Below are positions 36,840-45,844 of a DNA stretch of 64,000 bases, piece after piece. Position 1 is the stretch's first letter, and each line of letters opens with the position of its first letter. The stretch comes from Ceratodon purpureus (taxonomy: Eukaryota > Streptophyta > Bryopsida > Pseudoditrichales > Ditrichaceae), in NCBI GenBank assembly GCA_014871385.1, contig CM026426.1:18547935-18611934 (forward strand), given 5' to 3'. The position numbers were made by a program, and so were the translations under genes. The notes beneath the pieces were generated by a model. That model did not search any database. It was not told the origin of the DNA and worked only from the letters and a program-made list of their open reading frames with translations.

Positions 36840-37560
36840 TCTTCGCGTTGATTAAATCATAATCTATTGAAACGTCAATTCATTGTTGACTATGTCGTTC
36901 ATCACACTTGATGGCTTTTTATCCATGACTTTTTTTTATATTTCTCCCATTCTATCCCTTTATTTGTTGATTTTTCTATTCTTCTTCCATTCTATCTTCT
37001 CGTCTTCCTTTTCCTCTATATCCAGTGGATGATGTATTTATTTATTTTATTAGCCTTCCATTGGTCTCACATTCTATCTTTTATTTTTATATATTAAAAT
37101 TTCCAATTGTCTTCCATTTTATCATCTCATCCCTTTAACTTCATTACTATTCCATTCTATCTTCTTGTTTTCTTTTTCTTCCATTCTTAGTCTATCATGT
37201 ATTTATTTATTTGTTTATTCTTCCATTAGTCACACATTCCATCTTTTATTTTTATTTATTTTTCTAATTGTCTTGTATTCTATCATCTTGTTATTTTGAA
37301 GTTCATTACTATTCCATTCTATCTTCTTGTTTTCTTTTTCTTCCATTCCTAGTCTATCATGTATTTATTTATTTGTTTATTATTCCATTAGTCACACATT
37401 CCATCTTTTATTTTTATTTATTTTTCTAATTGTCTTGTATTCTATCATCTTGTTATTTTAAAGTTCATTACTATTCCATTCTATCTTCTTGTTTTCTTTT
37501 TCTTCCATTCTTAGTTTATCATGTATTTATTTTATCATTCCAAGTCTATGATGTCTTTTT
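36840..37560. repeat. AT-rich tandem repeat, ~166-bp period
   Basis: TTCCATTCTATCTTCTTGTT recurs at about 37,148, 37,311 and 37,476 within near-identical units; a looser copy precedes them. Lies inside the hAT-like element. Confidence 0.75.
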
Positions 37561-37839
37561 TTTCCTATATTTGTTATGTAAACTTATTATATGTGCCAAT
37601 TGAATGAAACATGGTAAATAAATTCAAGAATAACATGAAATATAAGTTATTTACATATTTAATTAATGAATGTAATCATGAACAAAATATAAAACTATAT
37701 TTAACAAGAATAACTTTAATAGTACAAAAATCAGGATTCAAATCATACAAGAACATATCTACATGAGTTTTGGGAGTTCGGTTTCATTTCATTTTTGTGC
37801 TAGTTTATTCTACGCACACCGACACGCACGCACCCGACC

Positions 37840-38081
37840 TCCACCAAGAGGTTGTTCATTTCATTTTGGTGCTTTATTTGTTCCTATGTACATGCCTACA
37901 TGCACATGCCCAAAGGATGAACTATCACCAAAATGAAATGAACAATTTCTTTGTGAAAGTCTCGCGCCTGAATGCTTGCGCGCGTAGGCACGCGCGCGTG
38001 CCTACGGGCGCGAGCATTCAGGCGCGAGCATGTGGGCGCGCGCATCAACCAAAAAATAAATAAATAAAAAAAAAAATATAT

Positions 38082-38176
<95 letters not shown>

Positions 38177-38260
38177 ATTTTATTTTTCTTATTTTTTTTT
38201 TTTGCACGCGCCCGAGTGCTCGCGCGTGTGCCTACGGGCGCGAGCAAACGCGACGACGGG
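37840..38260. repeat. Inverted GC-rich modules around a TA microsatellite
   Basis: TTGTTCATTTCATTTTGGTG (37,853) and its reverse complement (about 37,924) flank a palindromic region, followed by GGGCGCGAGC words, a (TA)n tract at 38,065-38,175 and more GGGCGCGAGC. Related to the main array. Confidence 0.75.
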
Positions 38261-40055
38261 CGCCACCCATGGTAAACAGTAGTAAACTGTGAGGACAGTA
38301 CTTTTGCTCGCGCGGGGGAGCCCGTCCGATAACCGTCCGTCACGTCCGTCACGTGACTACACGACAATTTTATGGCCCGTCCGTCTATTATGACAACCCT
38401 GATATCGCACCCCTTAGCAGTACATGTACCTCCATGCACAAAAACAACCGATGCACAGTAGGGATGATACAAGTGCATACAAGATGATACAATAATGTCA
38501 CTATTAGGAAACGGAAATTGACACAGAGAACAAGAAGAAATCTCCAGAAATCCGGATGGATCTGAACTCTGTGCACCCTTCTCCTCCGAGTAAGCCATGG
38601 GCCGTGGCCAAAATGACCCCAAGATCTTTCCCTTCTGCAGCTCGAACAACTCCGCCTTCAACGCCTTATACTGTAAACGATGCGCCTCAATTCCATATGC
38701 CATGTTGGCCACAGCTGACTCTGCCGATTCCAAATCTGCCCTTAAAACAAGAAGCCGAGTCTGCTCATCCGATAATTGCTCTACTATGAGCTCCATCTTG
38801 ATTTTCTCCTGATCAACGTCACGTCCTTCACTGAGCATGGCATCGATCTTCAACCCCTTCTCCACCTTCTGGTGCTGATAGCTCTCCAAGACACATTCCG
38901 ACTGCTCCACCTTTACTTACACCTAAAACGCCTCTGAAGTGCCTCCTTCTCTTGCACTCTGCCCGCCTCCATCTCCACAGTCAGTACTGTTACTAACTCC
39001 TGTACCTCCCTGCCCCTTTCCTTCACTAATTCTGCGCATAAATTCAAGTGCATACAATGCAACAAATAAAAACTTAGGTTAGAAAAATTGATAGATCAAC
39101 AACAATTCTACAATGTCGACAGATCCATTTATCACACAATTATTTGAGCAGACTATTAGAAGCAGGAAAGGACGTATCAGCTCAAACGTAGAAGGGAAGG
39201 ATTCAGCTTACCTTGAGTCCAACATCCTCCTCTCCGTGCATACTCTGTACCACCTTCGACATCGACCCCCGACCCCATGCCAGATTCATAAAGACCTCCG
39301 CTTTCACCCAGCCTCGACTTCGTCCTCCCCTCCTCTCCAGTCCTAATCCCTGAACTCCATGGTGGACTTTCTCCACGAATCCCTGGTTCCACCTTTATTT
39401 TCGCCCACTCTCTACCACGAACCTCTAGAGGCTTATCTTCCTCAATGGTCTTCCTCAACGCCATCAACTTCTGGACAGATTGCTCGTACCGGTTCACCTG
39501 CCTCTTGTTAGTGTCAGCCCCAAAGGCACACCAATCCACCTTCCCTTTCCCCTCATCAAACTCAATCGCAACGCCCTCAGCAAAATGGATCTTCAGGTAT
39601 GGAGGGATCTCACCCGGTGGATGTTGGTAGAGAATCGGGTGAAGATATTGAATCCTCTTCACCACCCCCGCCTCTTTGCACCCTGCCCACGCGTAGCCTT
39701 GGCGTCCACCATCGCCATATGGCTCTCCAAACAACTCCTTCAGTAGAGCAGGAGACACCCTCCCTTTCCGGAAACGATGTGGGTTGTCTCCCTCGCTCGC
39801 AAGGGTCGGGTACTCCCTCTTGAAATCCTCCCGTGTCAATGCTCGCGGTGGCGGCCGCAACCTCCCAATCTCCAAGCCCACCTGGTCGGTACGCTCTATC
39901 TTCGGTTTTATGATCTTCTTCACCCCGGAACGTCTTCGATTCACGCCCAGGTCCTCAGAGATCTCATTGTCCTCCCCTGGCCCCCCTTGTGCACTCTAAC
40001 GCGACTTCCTCCCACTATGAGTGCTACCCGAACGCCGTCCAGCAGACCCCTCCAT

Positions 40056-40389
40056 CGTCTTCAATCAGTCGTCGCACTTTGCCCTCAATCTCTCCCTCCT
40101 CTAAAGCCACCAATGTACTGCACCTGGACTAATCAACCCCTCTCTCCACCAACCAGTACCGGAGAACACGCTCCTCTCTGAGAATCCCTCCCCATCGCTA
40201 CCACCCATTCGCCCCAAGACCCTAAACCCTAACTATCTCTAGAAATTCCCCAAGCATCGACACACCCAAAACGTTGCTCATGCTCGTCCCCACGCCGTCA
40301 CGCCAAGACTCCTCACCTAGTTCACCCTCACCGCAGCAACGACTCTCTGTCAACTGGGTGTGACACTACACTCCCGAACAATGAGGAAG
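40056..40389. other. Upstream region of coil-RING copy 3
   Basis: CT/CC-rich on the + strand, no gene. Possible leader or promoter of the minus-strand gene. Confidence 0.3.
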
Positions 40390-40575
40390 AAGACGACCAC
40401 CGGTGATCACTTGTAGGTGATGGTGAGGAAATGGTGATCACCGGTCATCACCAAACAGACCCAATGAGCAAGCGGTTACCACCGGTTATGGGAACTGCCA
40501 CCGGCAGTCACCAGTGCCTCACGGTAGCGAACCTTCGGTCACCGGTTACCACACGGTGATTTCTAGAACCTTATC
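40390..40575. repeat. Cluster of ACCGGT / GGTGATCACC palindromes
   Basis: Within about 190 bp there are some nine copies of CACCGGT, ACCGGTTA or GTGATCAC, several of them palindromic. May be a terminus or a protein-binding cluster; unknown. Confidence 0.55.
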
Positions 40576-40679
40576 CTCTGATTACCGGTCCAGTGAGTGG
40601 CAAATACATAATTACATAAACCCCAAACTGTCAATATCTCCATCATGTTCCGAAACCTTTAAATTGTCTTGTACCCAAG

Positions 40680-41350
40680 CTAACTAAGTTATTATAAATG
40701 GTGAATGGTGTTTTAAAGTGTGAATGATGAATGGTAAGTGCTGAATGGTATTATTAATGGTGGATGTTGAATAATAATATAAAGTGTGAATGGTGTTTAA
40801 ATTATCTATAAGAATGCTATACAATCTTAAATTCCTTCTGGACTCATGTTAATATATTTCTATTATATTTCCATGTCTAAATCACAATAATATAATATAA
40901 TAGCATTAAAATTTCTAAAAACAAATTTAAAGATTACATGAAAAACATTCTCCCGCTAAATTCGATACTATATTTGATTCACTATGACCCACTTGGAATA
41001 CGTTTTAAATGATTTTATTTATGCGTGGTATTAAAAAAAATACAGTCTATAAATACTAATACTTATGTTATAGAATAATGATAATACTAAATATATACTT
41101 GCACCAAATATATTAAGATTTTTTATTCATCATGACCCACTTAGAATATACCTCCTCATAATAGTTTCGTAGGTTTTTAAATAGAAAAAGAACATAAGAG
41201 TATTCAAAAAAATTAAAAATAAGATGATAGAGTGGAAGAGTGGTGGAAAATATTAAAATACAACGTTATAATGGGAGGGTAAAATAAAAGGAAGGAGGAG
41301 ATTGAATGATGGAATAATGAAATAATAAAAATAAGAAGATCGAGTGGAAG

Positions 41351-41383
<33 letters not shown>

Positions 41384-42304
41384 TGGGAGAATAATGGAGA
41401 TAAAAAGAAGGGGAAAAGGGAGGGGGGGGGGGAAGAGGAAGATTGAATGGAAGAATAATGACATAATAAAAAAATAAGAAGTTAGAGTGGAAGAGAAATA
41501 GAACAAATTTGAAAAAGAAGATAGGATGGGAGAGTAATGTCGAAAAAAAAGTATGGGGAGATTGAATGGAAGAATAATGAAACAATAAAAATGTATAAAG
41601 ATAGATGAAGACAATGAATTTGATTAAATGAAGTTATACTAATTAAAACTTGGAACCATTTAAAATATATCTAAATTATATATTCACGCGTAATTACAAA
41701 TAATGAATTAGAAGTGTATGTGACTGGAATCAATATATATTTAGGTCTACATTATTTATAGCAAACTTTATGAATGTTTTTTTTACCTTCTATGACTAGT
41801 AATGATCCTCAAAACATGGTGATTTTAAATGAATCACTTTGGAAATTGTGGTAATAATATAGATACAACGGTGAACAATGCCGGATATTGATTTTATTAC
41901 ATTTTGGAGCCCACTAGAACATACTATTGTTTGAATTACATGCGTATTCACATAAAATTAAAATAAAGTAATTTTATAAATACCCTTACTTTCTAATTTT
42001 AATATCATATTCAATGGCATTTGGGTCGAATAGAATAAACAACTATCATTTGATTTACATGCATTACGATGAAACAAATCAATTTGAATAGCATTAACAC
42101 ATTAAATGTATATACAAGTATTACTGAATACTTCATTGGGCTAACAAATATTCGATACATTCCCCAAAACACGTTTGACATGATTTCTCATCCATGCAAC
42201 ATCCACATTAATATTATGCAGTTTTCCCAAACCATAGCATATTGCCTTTTAAATATTTTAGATAGACAGATTTGGATGAGACTTAAAGCATTTCAAATAA
42301 AAGT
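40680..42304. other. AT-rich region without genes
   Basis: Holds a GTGAATGGTG minisatellite (40,700-40,800) and a strand-asymmetric purine-rich tract with a long A run and G run (41,220-41,600). Open frames there are low complexity. No gene supported. Confidence 0.5.
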
Positions 42305-42637
42305 TCATTGGATTACATTCAGGCTTTGGATACCAACTAGGAAAATAAATCGCATAAGATTCGATGCTCCCATTCTTGGCCCTGTTCGAATACGTGTCAC
42401 GGCGTCAATGGCTGCCATGGTCTCGAAGTTAGGTAGCCTCACGAAATGGGCGTGATACCATGCTTGTCGACCATGTCTGATTACCTTTTTTATTGTCAGA
42501 CCATGGGATTCTCCAAAAGTCCAGTGTACTACTCCGAATATAGTTAACTTACATTCCTTTGCTGCCACATTCCCCCTTTCCTGATTAGAGGATTCAGATC
42601 CACCAATTTCCACCGTCGATCTGAAATGCGTGGCCAT
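42305..42637 (-). CDS. 110-aa ORF just inside the right terminus of the type-1 element
   Basis: ATG at 42,637 (MATHFRSTVEIGGSES) opens 110 residues of normal composition, beginning about 106 bp inside the right terminal repeat and reading inward. SUVR copy B lacks a first exon and reads in the same direction from 30,624. This ORF could be that first exon, separated by an intron now swollen by the nested type-2 element. Alternatively it is an independent small gene. No family recognised. Confidence 0.4.
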   Translation of the reverse strand: MATHFRSTVEIGGSESSNQERGNVAAKECKLTIFGVVHWTFGESHGLTIKKVIRHGRQAWYHAHFVRLPNFETMAAIDAVTRIRTGPRMGASNLMRFIFLVGIQSLNVIQ

Positions 42638-42719
42638 AATTGAAACCCTGTCCCAATAGTGAGTACATGTGAGTACCTATGTGTAGTTTTAGTACTCCCC
42701 TATTTTGCCACAAGTATAT

Positions 42720-42743
42720 AGGGTCTAGCATACTTACACCCCT
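42720..42743 (-). repeat. Right terminal inverted repeat of type-1 element B
   Basis: Reverse complement of the terminus at 21,497, followed directly by CTAT. Confidence 0.65.
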
Positions 42744-42751
42744 ATGTGCAT

Positions 42752-42905
42752 TTTTCTCAACTTCTCAATTCCAATTTTATATTTCTAATGCTTCAATAAT
42801 CTAACATTTGGGTCGCAATGGATCTTCGTGAAGTAGTGTCTTTTTGATTTTGTTAATTTTCTATCTTGCGCATTTGTCTCAACTTCTCAATTCCAACTTT
42901 ACATT
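42752..42905. repeat. Direct repeat, 38 bp, two copies
   Basis: A block with TCTCAACTTCTCAATTCCAA occurs at about 42,758 and 42,873 in the right flank of the type-1 element. Confidence 0.7.
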
Positions 42906-43329
42906 TCTTTTTAAGCTTTTTAAAGTTTTAATAGTTTGACCATAGACATTTGTGACATCATTTTCCAGATGTGGATTATCTGAGAGCGATAAAATGCTTC
43001 TTCATTTGCGCCGAATCACTAGTAGATGTTTTCATCACATTACACATAACAACTCTCACTCTAATGCTGTCGACCATATTACACTTAACACCTCTCTCAC
43101 CATTGAAGTCTTTGTAGAGCCGGCAGTTCTTGTTGTGGGATGGGCATGGAGATGTAAGAATGCTTGATTAAATCATCTTGTTATCTCGTCAACACTCTCA
43201 CTTTTGATGTTTATTGATTGATATGCAACTCCCTGTTTATTTTACAGGGCTCCATGCACGAGGACACGGACACAGGTTTTTAAGCCATGTTGTGTTTATT
43301 TAGCTTCACTTCTTAATCCTCACTTCTTA

Positions 43330-43735
43330 AATTAATACACCAAGTATTGCAAAAAATCAAAACACTAATTAATGCAAAAATTCTTGCGTAAATCTAAGCA
43401 CGAATTGATACATAAGTTATTGCAATTTTTTTTGCATACATTTCTAATCAACTTGGTACATAAATTAATGCACTAACTAGTGCATAAATTAATGCACTAG
43501 TTAGTGCATAAATTAATACACAATTTAATCATAAATTATTGCATATTTTGTGCAAAAATTAATGCTCAACTCAATGATACGATTTTTTGCACCATTTAAA
43601 GCAAAAATTATTGCTCAATTAAGTGCAAAAATTTATGCAACCTTTAGTGCACAAATTAATGCAACCTTTAGTGCACAAATTAATGCATCCTTTAGTGCAT
43701 AAATAAATGCAACATTTAGTGCAAATCTCTAATAA
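43330..43735. repeat. TGCA-centred minisatellite, ~24-bp unit
   Basis: At least twelve imperfect units of TTTAGTGCACAAATTAATGC; the units are partly palindromic (TGCA, TTAATTAA-like). No coding potential. Confidence 0.8.
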
Positions 43736-44224
43736 TTTTGCACTTCTATAATTTAAAACAATTTCTATTTTAAATTGTTTACCATTTCATTCTTTTAATT
43801 TTTGGCAACAACTAGTTAACTTAAAATTGACGAGTAGATCTTTCAATATCATAGCTATGTATTTCTATGTTAATAAAAAATGTAGTTAAGTTATCATTAA
43901 TATTTGATAATCAATTTTCAAAATCGTTTAATTAAAATTTTGTAATGAATAGAATGTAAACAAAATTCATTTGAAGGTTGATTAGAAAGTAAGACTTATT
44001 CATTAGGATATTTTGACTTTGCAAAAGCAACTTGACATAGTTGTGACATTATCCTTAAAAATCCTTATACGAATCGTAGCCATTCGGTATAAGAATTTAA
44101 AGGACTTAGAATTTTCATTTGATTGTCGAAAACATTTAAATCTACTATTGATAATTAAATGGCGGAATCAAATGGTAGAATTAAATTAATTAAATGGCAG
44201 AGTTAAATTAATTAAATATAAACA
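43736..44224. other. AT-rich intergenic sequence
   Basis: No gene. The segment GTAGCCATTCGGTATAAG at 44,077 with about 90 following bases recurs in the same orientation at 49,768. Confidence 0.5.
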
Positions 44225-44515
44225 TTTAAATCTACTATTTTTAATTTCCTTTCAAAAAGGGACTAATTACTGTATGAGAACGGAAAAAGTAAAAAGAATT
44301 AAAAAAAGGAAAAATTTGCACCATCAACTGCGCATCGGAAAGCGTGGTGGGGTGGGTGTCGGAGGGTGGATTTGAACCCAGCACTAGCACCCTGGGGTTG
44401 CCACGACAGTTCGAACCCGAAGCCTCGGATCACCAAGCCACCAAGGCTTTCATTGATGATGTAAACTTTGTGATTGTAGTTATATCCAAACTGAGTTGAT
44501 AAAAATACAGAAAAA
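44225..44515 (-). repeat. SINE-like repeat, inverted copy of 49,370-49,650
   Basis: About 280 bp matches 49,370-49,650 in the opposite orientation. On the minus strand it contains TGGCTTGGTGATCC and, about 60 bases later, GGTTCAAATCC, which resemble pol III A and B boxes. Likely a tRNA-derived SINE or a short TIR element. Confidence 0.5.
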
Positions 44516-44539
44516 ATAAAAAAAAATAAAAAAAATAAA

Positions 44540-44800
44540 AATTTGTTGCCACCGCCTGCCTTCAGTAAATTGTCTTGCCCCTTGACATTTCACTATATCT
44601 AAGAGTCCCTCGACAGTTCAGCTTCCTGGAGTTTCCAACAGTACTAATTCTATAATATCTTTCTAGAAGATTTCAATGCCAAAATTCACCAAAAGTATAA
44701 CAATATAAGCACATCCAAAGGGATCAAGGTTTAAGCTTTAGACTCCAATGTGAAACCTCAAGAGCCGTATAACCACTTTTACTTGGAATTTGGTAGTTTA
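44540..44800. repeat. Dispersed repeat with AGAGTCCCTCGACAG core
   Basis: Copies at 44,600-44,790, 49,255-49,345, 51,025-51,200 and, inverted, 14,990-15,110. The core GACAGTTCARCTTACCGGAG with the next ten bases also occurs in the coding sequence of coil-RING copy 1 (about 13,378-13,410). Confidence 0.75.
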
Positions 44801-45039
44801 GCAATTACTAAATGGGTGAAGTACTGATTTCCTTGATTGATTAATGTTGCTTGATTAATTAGTAATTGTGCATTAGCTTTAGACTTCAATGTAAATCCTC
44901 AAGAGGCCAATTTCCACTCATACCTGGAATTTGATTAGCAAATAAACTTTTACTTTTACTTTTCCACTTTTACTTCTGATTGGCAAATTTTAAGTTCTAA
45001 AAAGTAAAAAGTCCCAGCTTTAGGGTTTGGGCGTCCACG

Positions 45040-45240
45040 AATGAGGTCAAGGGTTTAGCAGAGGGTTGTGGCCGTGATTATTAAATAACCATAGGGTTGT
45101 GGCCTTGAGGGTTTTACCACAGCGTTGAGTTCGGGCCGTGTGTGTTGCTACCAAAGGGTTGTGGCGGTGTGTGTTGCTACCAGAGTAATGTGGCCGTGCG
45201 TGTTGCTACCAGAGGCTTTTGGCCGTGTGTGCTGCTTTAT
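45040..45240. repeat. GTGGCCGTGTGTGTTGCTACC minisatellite
   Basis: Five or six imperfect units of about 32 bp. Confidence 0.7.
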
Positions 45241-45329
45241 TTAGCATAGTATTTTAGAACCAGGTTTGCGAAGGGCAAATTCCGTGAGGTGCGCGAGCTT
45301 GTTGCTGTGCTTTCAGTAATGCTGTGGTT

Positions 45330-45830
45330 GCAGAATGTCAAACCTATTTGTGCATGGCTCGTGAATTGATTTCGGCATGTTGTTTTCTTGCTCTGTGTTT
45401 AACTAGGGAAACACCCTTCCAATGAACTCACAAATCTGATATGGGCCACATTGCATTTGATTGAGTCTTGACTGATAATGTTGTTGTTGTGATGTAAAGG
45501 TCTTGGGCGGCCGAGGGGAGTTCGAATTGGAGCAACCGGGTCTTACGCTTTCAAGGAAACTACTAGGTATGTTTAGAAACCTATTACCTTTGTTGCCACC
45601 GCCTGCCTTCAGTAATGTTGTGGTTGCAGTATGTCAAACCTATTTGTGCATGGCTCGTGAATTGATTTCTACATGTTGTTTTCTTGCTCTGTGTTTAACT
45701 GGAGATAATAGTTTACTGATGGGACGCAACGTCAAGTTTAGTTAGAAAATATTTTTTTAGGATCAAGAGGGAATGGCAATCCGATGATAAACCTATTTGT
45801 GCAGCAGAATGTCAAACCTATTTGTGCAGC
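45330..45830. repeat. Tandem duplication, ~280-bp period
   Basis: ATGTCAAACCTATTTGTGCA with about 60 following bases recurs at 45,343 and 45,630, with short third and fourth copies near 45,790 and 45,810, just upstream of coil-RING copy 4. Confidence 0.75.
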
Positions 45831-45844
45831 GGTGATCCAAATCT

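Larger units (their letters stand above)
34752..38401. mobile_element. hAT-like non-autonomous element inserted in a coil-RING exon
   Basis: Ends are CATGGTTGTCATAATAGAC (left) and the inverse of CAGGGTTGTCATAATAGAC (right). They are flanked by ATATTGCA and ATATCGCA, an 8-bp target duplication with one mismatch. Both subterminal regions hold repeated CCGTCCGT words. Removing it rejoins the RING finger of copy 3 in frame. It encodes no transposase; the inside is GC-rich satellite, AT-rich tandem repeats and a TA microsatellite. An eight-base duplication and CAGGG terminus suggest hAT; a MULE with 9 bp is the alternative. Confidence 0.7.
34592..40055 (-). pseudogene. Coiled-coil RING-like protein, copy 3, split by a hAT-like insertion
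   Basis: ATG at 40,055 (MEGSAGRRSG), TAG at 39,996, then the globular domain 39,944-39,450 (ILYQHPPGEIP, VDWCAFGADTNKR), acidic linker, coiled coil (38,990-38,650) and RING-like finger ([24 protein letters not shown]-x4-C) to 38,402. The reading frame then runs into a transposon. The lost end of the finger resumes at 34,752 and reads CNILSHPDWHKSFGWGEP, matching the tail of copy 5 (CESIVHPNWYKSFGFVEP). A TAG follows at about 34,682 and the exon ends at a GTAAGT donor. The gene lies upstream of type-2 transposase copy 1, as copy 5 does for copy 2. Confidence 0.65.
21497..42743. mobile_element. Composite type-1 transposon, copy B, with nested insertions
   Basis: The left end reads GGGTGTAAGTATGCTAGACC at 21,497. 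The right end at 42,743 is its reverse complement over about 23 bp. Both are directly flanked by CTAT, a possible 4-bp target duplication. Next to both ends, and throughout 21.5-31.4 kb, the DNA is rich in GTAC-type words. That texture is missing from 31.5-42.6 kb, which holds type-2 genes and a hAT-like element. The simplest reading is one type-1 element of roughly 10-11 kb into which a type-2 element inserted. It encodes the type-1 transposase and the SUVR-like protein. That the two ends belong to one insertion is inference. Confidence 0.5.

Noticed and set aside
34885-38260. CRISPR-like array in the GC-rich repeats
   Set aside because: Units are about 213 bp, with no short identical repeats separated by unique spacers, in a eukaryotic intron-bearing context.
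34753-38401. Mutator-like element with 9-bp duplication
   Set aside because: Nine flanking bases also match with one mismatch, but taking CA(T/G)GG as the terminus gives an 8-bp duplication and a hAT-type end; kept only as an alternative.
41213-41614. Phe/Ser/Pro-rich minus-strand frames
   Set aside because: Low-complexity translation of a purine-rich tract; no gene support.
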